A DNA stretch of 34,900 nt from Pseudoselenomonas ruminantium (lineage in GTDB: Bacteria > Bacillota > Negativicutes > Selenomonadales > Selenomonadaceae), in contig DFHU01000025.1 in the NCBI GenBank assembly GCA_002373045.1, positions 1 through 34,900 of the forward strand, given 5' to 3'. This document shows, one piece after another, positions 24,723 to 33,023 of the stretch; the stretch's first letter is position 1, and each line of letters starts with the position of its first letter. The position numbers were made by a program, and so were the translations under genes. The notes beneath the pieces were generated by a model that was not told the origin of the DNA, searched no databases, and worked only from the letters and a program-made list of their open reading frames with translations.

Positions 24723-26174
24723 ATGGAAAATTTGGATAAGTTAGTTCGGGAACTGATGCGGTTGCCAAATGAAACTCAATGGGTTGAATTTAAGTATAAC
24801 AATTACGAACCTAAAATGATAGGACAAGATATTAGTGCATTGTCCAATGGAGCAGCTCTAATGGATAAGGATGCAGCTTATTTTGTTTGGGGGATTGACA
24901 ATGAGACGCATGAAATTGTGGGAACAACTCATAATTTGCAAAGCTTAAAAAAGGGAAACCAGGAATTGGAAAACTGGCTTCGTTCGTTACTATCGCCACA
25001 TGCTGATTTTGAATATCAAACGGTAGTAATGGATGAAAAGACAGTTGGTGTGATGAGAATTCGGGCAGCTATCAATCTTCCTGTCACATTTGAGAAACAG
25101 GAATATGTTCGTGTGGGAAGTTATACAAAACCTTTACGAGAGTATCCAGCCCTACAATCAAGACTGTGGAATAAACTGCAAAATAAAAAATTTGAAGAAC
25201 AAATTGCGCAAAAAGATCTTTCTATGGAAGATGTGCTCAGTTTACTATGTTGCGAAGTGTATTTTAATCTATTGAATATTCCAATGCCGAGTGCATCGAA
25301 AGAGATATTGCATTTTTTAGAGTCAGATGATCTTGTGGTTAAGCAGGATAATGGATTATACGGTATTACAAATTTGGGAGCGATTTTGCTTGCTAAGAAA
25401 ATAGGGGATTTTCCGCGTGTAGCAAGGAAAGCACTTCGGGTAATACAATATGAGGGGAAAAATAAGTTGCAACGGTTGAGGGAGAAACCACCTGAAACAA
25501 GCGGATATGCGGTGGTCTATGAAGAGGTTATGCGCTATATCAGTACACTTATTCCTGCAAAAGAGATTATAGAAAATGGCATTAGAAAAGAACAGATGGT
25601 TTATGCCAATCAAGCAGTAAGAGAGATTGTGGCAAACGCATTGATACATCAGGATTTTTCCATCACGGGAGCTGGTCCTATGGTTGAGATATTTTCCAAT
25701 CGGATCGAAATCACGAACCCAGGTAGACCACTGGTGGACGTGCTTCGAATTGTCGATACTCCGCCAAGGTCGCGAAATGAGAAACTGTCGGCTTTAATGA
25801 GGAGAATGGGGGTATGCGAGGAATCTGGTACTGGATGGGATAAAAGTGTCATAGCATGTGAAATTATGAGATTACCAGCGCCGAGAATGGATGTGTACGA
25901 AGAGAGTACAAGAGTAACATTGCTTTCGGAAACGAAGTTTTCTGATTTATCTACTAGAGACAGGATTTGGGGATGTTATCTGCATGCTTGTATAAAGTAT
26001 ATACAGGGAGATTATTTGACGAATAGTTCTTTTCGTGCTCGTTTTGGATTGAAGAGTAGTTCGTCTGGCATGGTTTCTCGTATTATAAAGGAAACTGTTA
26101 ATCAAAATCTAATTCGTCCATTTGACCAAGATACGGCACCAAGATACATGAAGTATTTACCAACTTGGGGATGA
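24723..26174 (+). CDS. AlbA_2 (Schlafen-type) plus HATPase_c_4 protein, putative DNA-binding regulator
   Basis: The 483-residue protein has an N-terminal AlbA_2/Schlafen-like domain (residues about 10-130: ETQWVEFKYNN, DISALSNGAALMD, YFVWGIDNETHEIVG, YVRVGSYTKPLREYP). A helical middle follows, then an HATPase_c_4 GHKL-like domain (about 290-400: AVREIVANALIHQDFS, VEIFSNRIEITNPGRP, GVCEESGTGWDKSV), and a C-terminal winged-helix-like region. It starts at ATG 24723, with AAGGAGG five bases upstream. Such proteins are annotated as putative DNA- or RNA-binding regulators; no substrate is established. Codon use is clearly more AT-rich than in rsmA or the antiporter, so it is probably acquired. Its 3' end runs straight into a phased repeat array that could be its binding site. 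Confidence 0.85.
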   Translation: MENLDKLVRELMRLPNETQWVEFKYNNYEPKMIGQDISALSNGAALMDKDAAYFVWGIDNETHEIVGTTHNLQSLKKGNQELENWLRSLLSPHADFEYQTVVMDEKTVGVMRIRAAINLPVTFEKQEYVRVGSYTKPLREYPALQSRLWNKLQNKKFEEQIAQKDLSMEDVLSLLCCEVYFNLLNIPMPSASKEILHFLESDDLVVKQDNGLYGITNLGAILLAKKIGDFPRVARKALRVIQYEGKNKLQRLREKPPETSGYAVVYEEVMRYISTLIPAKEIIENGIRKEQMVYANQAVREIVANALIHQDFSITGAGPMVEIFSNRIEITNPGRPLVDVLRIVDTPPRSRNEKLSALMRRMGVCEESGTGWDKSVIACEIMRLPAPRMDVYEESTRVTLLSETKFSDLSTRDRIWGCYLHACIKYIQGDYLTNSSFRARFGLKSSSSGMVSRIIKETVNQNLIRPFDQDTAPRYMKYLPTWG

Positions 26175-26176
26175 TT

Positions 26177-26460
26177 AATTTGCCTACAACTTGCCAGAAG
26201 TGGGTGCTAGTCGTCGTGTGTGGCTCGTAAAAGGAGGTGATTTTAACTTGCCTATAACTTGCCAGAAGTGGTGGCCTAGCTGTGTATGTTTCGCAAAATG
26301 GGGGAGTTTTAACTTGCCTACAACTTGCCAGATGTGGTGGCTTAACTGTGCATGTTTCGTAAAATGGGGAAGTTTTAACTTGCCTATAACTTGCCATAAA
26401 GGGATATGGTGGGCATGAGGTTGGTAAAATTAAGAGAAAGCTAACTTGCCTATAATTTGC
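26177..26460 (+). repeat. Five-copy phased iteron array downstream of the AlbA_2 gene
   Basis: Each copy is a pair of ACTTGCC heptamers 11 bp apart (best form ACTTGCCTATAACTTGCC). Copies begin at 26177, 26245, 26311, 26377 and 26443, giving spacings of 68, 66, 66 and 66 bp. Between copies 2, 3 and 4 the intervening sequence is also conserved (GTGGTGG and later TTTCG.AAAATGGGG). Between 4 and 5 it has diverged while the 66-bp spacing is kept. The first copy overlaps the end of the AlbA_2 region. Not a CRISPR: the repeats are too short and the spacers are related to each other. Confidence 0.85.
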
Positions 26461-26544
26461 TAGTGGTGCCAAAGGGGCTTCGGCTGATGGAAGTGGAGAA
26501 GTATTAATGGATATTTTTTGTTTGCAAAAAATGCCCTAATGCTC

Positions 26545-26573
26545 TTGCTACTATGCAAAAAATGTTATACAAT
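26545..26573 (+). promoter_or_regulatory. Likely promoter of the NhaC-family antiporter, with repeated 11-mer
   Basis: TTGCTA (26545-26550), a 17-base spacer and TACAAT (26568-26573). The 11-mer TGCAAAAAATG occurs at 26523-26533 and again at 26554-26564, the second copy lying in the spacer, 31 bp (three helical turns) apart, as an operator pair might. Confidence 0.5.
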
Positions 26574-26633
26574 TAGGTTCGTGTATTGTATTAGGAAAAT
26601 ATTTCGCTAATAATAGCAGAAAGCAGGTAGGTT

Positions 26634-28136
26634 ATGGCTGAATCAATTTGGTCCATCCTGCCGCCAGTTATTACTATTTTACTGGCTTTGTGGACTAAGG
26701 AAGTCTATATGTCCCTGATTATCGGCATCTTCTCCGGTGCCATGCTCTTTACGGGGGGCAGCTTCTTGGAATCCACGCTGACCATGTTTAAGGTTATGGC
26801 GGACAAGGTGGGCGGCAATGTCAACATCTTGGTATTTTTGGTAATTTTAGGTATCTTAGTGGCGGCGATTACCCGCAGTGGTGCTACCAGTGCCTATGGT
26901 GACTGGGCGGCACGTACGATTAAGGGGCGTCGGCAGGCCTCTTTAATCACGGCGCTTTTGGGGCTGGTCATCTTTATTGACGACTACTTCAACTGCCTCA
27001 CCGTAGGTACGGTTATGCGTCCGGTGACGGATAAGTTTAAGATTTCCCGGGCAAAGCTGGCCTACATCATCGATGCTATGGCAGCACCTATCTGCATTAT
27101 CGCACCGGTGTCGAGCTGGGCCGCGGCTGTTGGTTCGTCTCTGCCGGAAGGTTCGGAGATTGATGGTTTTTCGCTTTTTATTCAGACCATTCCCTTCAAC
27201 CTTTATGCCTGGCTGACGCTGGTGTTCCTGTTCTTCGTCATCTGGACGGGCAAGGACTTTGGCGCAATGGCGCATGATGTCAAACGCAGCAATGAACATT
27301 TTGAGATTCCCAAGGAATATCAGGAAAGCGGCGAAGTGCACAAAGACCAGCAGGGCAATGGCAAGATTATTGATTTGATTCTGCCGCTTTTGGTGCTGAT
27401 TGCCGCCTGCGTGTATGGTATGCTCTATACCGGCGGGATTCACGAGGGCAAGAGCATTGCCGATGCCTTTGCGGATTGTGATTCCTCCAAATCTCTGGTG
27501 CTTGGTTCCTTTATTGCCTTTGTGTTTACGGGGCTTTTATACCTGCCCCGCAAGGTCATTTCCTTCAACGCCTTCTGTGACAGCTTTGGCTGGGGCTTCA
27601 AGGCTATGACGCCGGCTATCTTCATCCTCTGCCTGGCCTGGACGCTTTCGGGCATTTGCAGTGACAAGTATCTGAACTTGGGTGGTTTTGTCGGTGGCAT
27701 TGTCAGCGCGAATGCGACTCTGATTATGCTTTTGCCGCCGATTTTCTTCCTCGTGGCTATTGGGCTGGCCTTTGCGACCGGCACGAGCTGGGGAACCTTC
27801 GGTATCTTGATTCCCATTGCGGTCGCTGTAGTGGGCAATGACCCGCAGATGCTGACCATCTGTGTGGCGGCAATTCTTTCCGGTGCGGTAGGCGGCGACC
27901 ATGCGTCACCGATTTCCGATACCACGATACTGGCTTCGGCCGGTGCGCAGTGTGACCATTTGGACCATGTGAGCACCCAGCTGCCCTACGTTATGACCGT
28001 GGCTGCCTGCTCGCTTATCGGCTATGTGGTGGACGGCTTTACCGGCAATGGCTGGATGGGGCTGGGCACAGCATTTGTGTGTCTCTGTGTGACCATGGCG
28101 GTTATTTCTGCCAAAGTAAAATCTTTGGACAAGTAA
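26634..28136 (+). CDS. Na+/H+ antiporter NhaC family protein
   Basis: The 500-residue inner-membrane protein has about 11-12 hydrophobic helices. Family traits include VITILLALWTKEVYMSLIIG at the N-terminus, LGLVIFIDDYFNCLTVGTVM, AYIIDAMAAPICIIAPVSSW, the glycine/threonine-rich GLAFATGTSWGTFGILIPIA and AVGGDHASPISDTTILASAG. These are signatures of the NhaC / ion-transporter group that exchanges Na+ (or organic substrates) for H+. A hydrophilic loop lies near residues 215-245. CAGGTAGG precedes the ATG. It stands alone, with its own promoter and terminator. The ion or solute exchanged cannot be fixed from the sequence. Confidence 0.88.
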   Translation: MAESIWSILPPVITILLALWTKEVYMSLIIGIFSGAMLFTGGSFLESTLTMFKVMADKVGGNVNILVFLVILGILVAAITRSGATSAYGDWAARTIKGRRQASLITALLGLVIFIDDYFNCLTVGTVMRPVTDKFKISRAKLAYIIDAMAAPICIIAPVSSWAAAVGSSLPEGSEIDGFSLFIQTIPFNLYAWLTLVFLFFVIWTGKDFGAMAHDVKRSNEHFEIPKEYQESGEVHKDQQGNGKIIDLILPLLVLIAACVYGMLYTGGIHEGKSIADAFADCDSSKSLVLGSFIAFVFTGLLYLPRKVISFNAFCDSFGWGFKAMTPAIFILCLAWTLSGICSDKYLNLGGFVGGIVSANATLIMLLPPIFFLVAIGLAFATGTSWGTFGILIPIAVAVVGNDPQMLTICVAAILSGAVGGDHASPISDTTILASAGAQCDHLDHVSTQLPYVMTVAACSLIGYVVDGFTGNGWMGLGTAFVCLCVTMAVISAKVKSLDK

Positions 28137-28146
28137 AGAATGTTTT

Positions 28147-28181
28147 ATAGCAGTGAATTTTGCCGTTCACTGCTATTTTTT
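28147..28181 (+). terminator. Rho-independent terminator after the antiporter
   Basis: A perfect 11-bp stem ATAGCAGTGAA/TTCACTGCTAT is followed by a run of T. Confidence 0.92.
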
Positions 28182-28216
28182 ATGCTGCTGGAAAATGCCG
28201 TTATTGACAGACTTTC

Positions 28217-28245
28217 TTGACAAATTACATAATTCGTATTAATAT
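28217..28245 (+). promoter_or_regulatory. Sigma70 promoter of the mut operon
   Basis: Consensus TTGACA (28217-28222), a 17-base spacer and TAATAT (28240-28245), directly upstream of the cobalamin riboswitch. Confidence 0.85.
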
Positions 28246-28270
28246 TAGCATTGGATTTAAATATATTTGG

Positions 28271-28429
28271 GAACAGGTGTCCTACGGACTTAATAGGGAA
28301 TCCGGTACAAGCCGGAGCGGTCCCGCCACTGTAAGGTGGAGTCCTGCACAATATGTCACTGGGGTAGAAATGCGTACCTTGGGAAGGCGATGCAGGATGA
28401 TGAAACCGAGCCAGGAGAACTGCCTGTTC
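28271..28429 (+). ncRNA. Cobalamin riboswitch (AdoCbl-type leader of mutAB)
   Basis: Conserved elements in order: P1 strands GAACAGG and CCTGTTC, the core GGGAATCCGGTACAAGCCGG followed by GCGGTCCCGCCACTGTAA, and the B12 box AGCCAGGAGAACTGCCT near 28409-28425. Cobalamin binding usually reduces expression. Here the RNA controls a B12-dependent enzyme rather than synthesis or uptake genes. About 90 bases separate it from the terminator that probably forms the expression platform; CATCACCGTGATG just after the aptamer may be part of the switch. Confidence 0.95.
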
Positions 28430-28519
28430 TGACATCACCGTGATGCGAAATTTCGTGTCGTGCCTGCGAGCGATGGGTAGGGGATTGAATCTAAGCGTGG
28501 GGACTTTGTGCGCAAGTAG

Positions 28520-28560
28520 AGGGCAATCTATCTGTATTCGCAGATGGATTGCCCTATTTT
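28520..28560 (+). terminator. Leader terminator between riboswitch and mutA
   Basis: A 15-bp stem (28520-28534 with 28541-28555, one G-U) with loop TATTCG is followed by ATTTTAG. Its place ahead of the mutA ribosome binding site suggests attenuation by the riboswitch, though an anti-terminator pairing was not traced. Confidence 0.75.
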
Positions 28561-28596
28561 AGTGCGGGTTTTCACAAGACAAGAGGAGGCTGTGCT

Positions 28597-30774
28597 ATGA
28601 GTAATGAAACTGGCGAGCTGGATTTGCAGGCCATCTTGAAAAAGGCCGAGCAGCAGACGGACTTTCCCGATGTGCCACTTGATGAGTTCACTCCGCCTAG
28701 TTATGAGGAGTGGAAAGAGGCCTGTATCACCCTGCTCAAAGGGGCGCCCTTTGAAAAGAAGATGTATACCAAGACCTATGAGGGCATCACCTTTGACCCC
28801 ATGTACTTCCGCAAGGATACGGAAGACATCCTGCCCAAAGAGTCCTTCCCAGGAATGGGCGACTACCTGCGTGGTGCCCAGCCCAGCGGGCATGTGGGCA
28901 AGCCCTGGGGCATTGCCCAGGTCTGTGATGAAACCTTGCCGGAGGAAAATAACGAACTCCTGCGCCACGAGCAGGAAAAGGGCTCGACCATCTATCATAT
29001 TAAGCTGGACAGCGCGAGCTTAAGGGCCGAGGATGTGCGCAAGGCCACAGCCCCCGGGGATGAGGGCGTGTCGGTGACGACTTTGGACGATATGCACACC
29101 CTGTTGAGTGGCTTGAAGCTCGATAAATATCCCGTCTACCTCTATGCCGGAGAATCGGCGCTGCCGATGTTGTCGCTCTTTGCCGGAGCGCTGAAGGCTT
29201 CCGGGCAGGATTTGACGAAAATCCGCGGTATTGTTGGCGCTGACCCGTTGGGGGAACTTACCGTCAAGGGCAAAAACAGCAAGGATATCGAAAGCCTTTA
29301 CTGCGATATGGCGAAGTGTGCCAAATGGGCGGTGAAACATGCACCGGGACTCAAAACGGTCTTTGTGCGCAGCGATGTGTACAGCCGTGGCGGGGCCAAT
29401 GATGTGCAGGAGTCGGCTTATACGTTGGCTACGGCAGTAGCTTATCTGCGGGCTTTGCTCGAACGCGGCCTGACCATAGATGAAGCGGCCGGACAGATAA
29501 TGTTTGGTTTCTCCATGGGGGCAAACTTCTTCCTGCAGATTGCCAAGCTGCGTGCCCTGCGTCCGCTTTGGGCACAGATTGTGGAAGCGTTTGGCGGAAG
29601 TAAAGATGCCCAGCGCATGCATATCCATGCAAGACCGGCGCTGTTCTTCAAGACCGTCTATGACCCTTATGTGAATATGCTGCGCAATACTACGGAGATT
29701 TTCTCCGGTGTTGTGGGCGGCGTGGATTCCTTTGAAAGCTCGCCCTTTGATGAGCCCATTCGCAAGGGTGATGAATTCTCCCGCCGCATTGCGCGGAATG
29801 TGCAGATTATCCTGCAGGAAGAATTCGGTCTCTTGCAGCCGATTGACCCGGCTGGCGGCTCGTGGGCGGTGGAAACGCTCACGAAGCAGATGAAGGAAAA
29901 AGTCTGGGCAGAGTTTCAGGTTATTGAAGGCAAGGGCGGTATGTTCGCCACTTTGCAGGAAGGCTATCCGCAGAGCGAGATTGCGGCCGTCCTTGCTGCC
30001 CGCTTCAAGGCATCGGAAACGCGCAAGGACCGCATTGTGGGCAACAATATGTACCCGAATATGACGGAAAAACTGCTCGACCCGCGTCCCGAAGATGTGG
30101 AGGAGAACAGGAAACAGCGTACGGCACAGGTCGAAGCCTATCTGGCCGATATTGACGAAGCCTTTAAGGCGGAAAAACTCAAAACTTTGCAGAATGGTGA
30201 CGGCTGTCTGGTCAGCCTGGCTATTGAAGCGGCACAGGCTGGTGCTACGACGGCAGAAATCGCCGCTGCTTTGGCCGGCAAGGAAAGCGAAGAGGTTACG
30301 GCCATTGCCCCGCACCGCTGGAGTGAACGCTTTGAGGCTCTGCGCAAGACCACGGAGGCTTACAAGGCTGAGCATAACGATAATGTGAAGATTTTCCTGG
30401 CCAATATGGGGCCGATTCCGCAGCATAAGGCCAGAGCGGATTTCACCACGGGCTTTTTGCAGGTCGGTGCCTTTGAGGTGCTCGGCAATAACGGTTTCCC
30501 GACTGTGGAAGAAGCTGCCCAGGCCGCCAAGGAATCTGGAGCGGATGCCGTGGTTATCTGCTCGACGGATGCGACCTATCCCGAAATCGTGCCGCAGCTG
30601 GCGCCTAAACTCCATGAAGTGCTGCCCAAGGCAACGGTGTTCTTAGCCGGTGCCGCGCCGAAGGATTTGCTTGAAACCTACAACGAAGCCGGTATTGATG
30701 AATATATTTCCGTCAAGGCCAACTGCTATAAAATCCTGCAGCTCCTGCAGCAGAAGAAAGGGATGATTGCATAA
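28597..30774 (+). CDS. mutA: Methylmalonyl-CoA mutase small subunit
   Basis: The non-catalytic partner of the heterodimeric B12-dependent mutase interconverts succinyl-CoA and methylmalonyl-CoA with MutB. The 725 residues have a TIM-barrel half (RGGANDVQESAYTLATAVAY, FGFSMGANFFLQIAKLRALR) and a flavodoxin-like half in which the cobalamin-binding DxHxxG is lost: the position reads NMGPIPQHKARADFTTGFLQ. That loss is normal for small subunits. The start is ATG 28597 with GAGGAGG seven bases upstream; the longer open frame from 28549 begins inside the leader terminator. Its stop overlaps the mutB ATG by one base. Confidence 0.95.
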   Translation: MSNETGELDLQAILKKAEQQTDFPDVPLDEFTPPSYEEWKEACITLLKGAPFEKKMYTKTYEGITFDPMYFRKDTEDILPKESFPGMGDYLRGAQPSGHVGKPWGIAQVCDETLPEENNELLRHEQEKGSTIYHIKLDSASLRAEDVRKATAPGDEGVSVTTLDDMHTLLSGLKLDKYPVYLYAGESALPMLSLFAGALKASGQDLTKIRGIVGADPLGELTVKGKNSKDIESLYCDMAKCAKWAVKHAPGLKTVFVRSDVYSRGGANDVQESAYTLATAVAYLRALLERGLTIDEAAGQIMFGFSMGANFFLQIAKLRALRPLWAQIVEAFGGSKDAQRMHIHARPALFFKTVYDPYVNMLRNTTEIFSGVVGGVDSFESSPFDEPIRKGDEFSRRIARNVQIILQEEFGLLQPIDPAGGSWAVETLTKQMKEKVWAEFQVIEGKGGMFATLQEGYPQSEIAAVLAARFKASETRKDRIVGNNMYPNMTEKLLDPRPEDVEENRKQRTAQVEAYLADIDEAFKAEKLKTLQNGDGCLVSLAIEAAQAGATTAEIAAALAGKESEEVTAIAPHRWSERFEALRKTTEAYKAEHNDNVKIFLANMGPIPQHKARADFTTGFLQVGAFEVLGNNGFPTVEEAAQAAKESGADAVVICSTDATYPEIVPQLAPKLHEVLPKATVFLAGAAPKDLLETYNEAGIDEYISVKANCYKILQLLQQKKGMIA

Positions 30775-32972
30775 TGAGCTACCAAAATCCTGACTTTACC
30801 AAGATGAGCCTGCGGGAACCGACGGGAGCCGACGCGCGCGAGTGGGAAAAACTCTTTTCTGCGCAGGCCGGGGCAGAGTTTGACAACCTTACCCGCCGTA
30901 CCATGGAACATATTCCCGTAAAGCCATTCTACAACCATGATGAATACGACCATATGAACCATCTGGACTTTGCCAGTGGGATTCCGCCATGCCTGCGCGG
31001 ACCGTATTCGACCATGTATGTGTTCCGTCCCTGGACGGTACGTCAGTACGCGGGCTTTTCCACGGCTGAGGAATCCAATGCCTTCTACCGCCGCAATCTG
31101 GCCGCCGGTCAGAAGGGCCTGTCCATCGCCTTTGACCTGCCGACGCACCGCGGCTATGATGCGGATAATCCCCGCGTAGTCGGTGATGTAGGTAAGGCTG
31201 GCGTGTCGGTCTGCTCCATGCTCGATATGAACATTTTGTTCTCCGGGATTCCCCTTGACCAGATGTCCGTATCTATGACCATGAACGGCGCCGTATTGCC
31301 GATTCTCGCCTTTTTCATCCAGTCCGGTGTCGAACAGGGCGTGGATAAGAAAATCCTGGCCGGCACGATTCAGAACGATATCCTGAAGGAATTTATGGTG
31401 CGCAACACCTATATCTATCCGCCGGAAATGTCCATGCGCATCATCGGCGATATCTTCGAGTACACGACGAAATACATGCCGAAGTTCAACAGCATTTCCA
31501 TTTCCGGCTACCATATGCAGGAGGCCGGAGCACCTGCCGATATCGAACTGGGTTATACGCTGGCCGATGGTCTGGAATACATCCGCACGGGTATCAATGC
31601 CGGCTTGCCGGTGGATGCCTTTGCCAAGCGTCTGTCCTTCTTCTGGGCGATCGGCAAGAACTACTTTATGGAAGTGGCCAAGATGCGGGCGGCCCGCGTG
31701 CTTTGGGCAAAAATCGTCAAGTCCTTTGGCGCGCAGGAACCCAAGTCCATGGCGCTCAGAACGCATTGCCAGACTTCAGGCTGGTCGCTTACGGCGCAGG
31801 ACCCGTTCAACAATATCTCCCGCACGGCGATGGAGGCCATGGGCGCAGCTCTCGGCCACACGCAGTCCCTGCATACCAATGCACTCGACGAAGCTATCGC
31901 CCTGCCGACCGACTTCTCGGCGCGCATTGCGCGTAATACGCAGCTCTATATTCAGGATGAGACGCAGGTCTGCAAAATTATCGACCCCTGGGGCGGTTCC
32001 TACTATGTGGAAGCCCTTACCAACGAAATCATCCGCCGTGCCTGGGCGCATATTCAGGAAGTCGAAGCTTTGGGCGGCATGGCCAAGGCCATCTCTACGG
32101 GCCTGCCCAAGATGCGTATCGAGGAAGCCGCTGCCCGCCGTCAGGCCCAGATTGACTCCGGCAACGAAACGATTGTCGGCTTGAACAAGTACCGCCTCGA
32201 AAAGGAAGACCCGCTCGAAATCCTCGCCATCGACAACACTGCCGTGCGCAATGCACAGGTGGAACGCCTCGAAAAACTGCGGCGTGAACGCAATGAAGAC
32301 GATGTGCGCCGGGCACTCGAAGCCATCACCAAGGCGGCTGACAGCCGCGATAACGGCAACCTCTTGGAATGCGCCGTGGAGGCTGCTAGAGTCCGCGCCT
32401 CCCTGGGCGAAATCTCCGATGCCGTCGAAAAGGTTTCGGGCCGCTATCAGGCGGTTATCCATACCATTTCGGGTGTGTATTCCTCCGAATTCACCGACAA
32501 GACGGAACTGGAGAAGGCCCGCTCCATGGCCGATGAATTTGAAGAACTCACGGGCCGCCGCCCGCGTATCTTCGTGGCGAAGATGGGCCAGGACGGCCAT
32601 GACCGCGGCCAGAAGGTTATCGCTTCGTCGTTTGCGGACATGGGCTGGGATGTCGATGTGGGCCCGTTGTTCCAGACGCCGGAAGAAACGGCGCAAGATG
32701 CGGTGGACAACGACGTGCACATGGTCGGCTTCAGCTCGCTGGCTGCCGGACATAATACGCTCCTGCCCCAGTTGGTGGACGAGCTCAAAAAGCTGGGCCG
32801 TGAGGATATCATGGTCTGCATTGGCGGCGTAATTCCTGTACAGGATTACGACAATCTCTATGAGCATGGTGCGGTGGCGATTTTCGCGCCGGGCACCAAT
32901 ATCCCGGAGGCCGGCATTAAACTCTTGACCCTGCTGATTGACCGGGCGAAGGAGGAACTGGCCGAAGAATAA
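30774..32972 (+). CDS. mutB: Methylmalonyl-CoA mutase large (catalytic) subunit
   Basis: The catalytic subunit has 732 residues. The substrate barrel shows RGPYSTMYVFRPWTVRQYAG, SIAFDLPTHRGYDADNPRV, the conserved SISGYHMQEAGA and RTHCQTSGWSLTAQDPFNN. The C-terminal B12 domain has the intact base-off motif DGHDRGQ (KMGQDGHDRGQKVIASSFAD), where His coordinates cobalt, followed by VGFSSLAAGHN and the GGVIP loop. In Negativicutes the enzyme works in the succinate-to-propionate route. Codon use is strongly biased, suggesting high expression. A terminator-like hairpin separates it from meaB. Confidence 0.97.
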   Translation: MSYQNPDFTKMSLREPTGADAREWEKLFSAQAGAEFDNLTRRTMEHIPVKPFYNHDEYDHMNHLDFASGIPPCLRGPYSTMYVFRPWTVRQYAGFSTAEESNAFYRRNLAAGQKGLSIAFDLPTHRGYDADNPRVVGDVGKAGVSVCSMLDMNILFSGIPLDQMSVSMTMNGAVLPILAFFIQSGVEQGVDKKILAGTIQNDILKEFMVRNTYIYPPEMSMRIIGDIFEYTTKYMPKFNSISISGYHMQEAGAPADIELGYTLADGLEYIRTGINAGLPVDAFAKRLSFFWAIGKNYFMEVAKMRAARVLWAKIVKSFGAQEPKSMALRTHCQTSGWSLTAQDPFNNISRTAMEAMGAALGHTQSLHTNALDEAIALPTDFSARIARNTQLYIQDETQVCKIIDPWGGSYYVEALTNEIIRRAWAHIQEVEALGGMAKAISTGLPKMRIEEAAARRQAQIDSGNETIVGLNKYRLEKEDPLEILAIDNTAVRNAQVERLEKLRRERNEDDVRRALEAITKAADSRDNGNLLECAVEAARVRASLGEISDAVEKVSGRYQAVIHTISGVYSSEFTDKTELEKARSMADEFEELTGRRPRIFVAKMGQDGHDRGQKVIASSFADMGWDVDVGPLFQTPEETAQDAVDNDVHMVGFSSLAAGHNTLLPQLVDELKKLGREDIMVCIGGVIPVQDYDNLYEHGAVAIFAPGTNIPEAGIKLLTLLIDRAKEELAEE

Positions 32973-32977
32973 CCGAC

Positions 32978-33010
32978 AAGCCCTCCCTGCATGTTGAGGG
33001 AGGGCTTTTT
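32978..33010 (+). terminator. Terminator hairpin between mutB and meaB
   Basis: A 10-bp stem AAGCCCTCCC/GGGAGGGCTT with a ten-base loop is followed by five T, ending two bases before the AAGGAGG site of meaB. It could trim the level of meaB relative to mutAB. Confidence 0.8.
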
Positions 33011-33023
33011 GAAGGAGGCAATG

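Noticed and set aside
26191..26418. 75-residue plus-strand open frame (and a 124-residue minus-strand frame over 26098-26472) in the repeat array
   Set aside because: They stay open only because the repeat unit is 66 bp, a multiple of three; neither has a convincing start signal and the composition (Trp/Cys-rich repeats) is not protein-like.
26177..26460. CRISPR array
   Set aside because: The paired 7-mers are too short for CRISPR repeats, intervening sequences are homologous to each other, and no cas gene is present.
29020..30615. Long antisense open frames such as 29020-30615, 13193-14494 and 31776-32867 (minus)
   Set aside because: They are mirror frames of strongly biased codon use in mutA, the chemotaxis gene and mutB; they lack ribosome binding sites and known domains.
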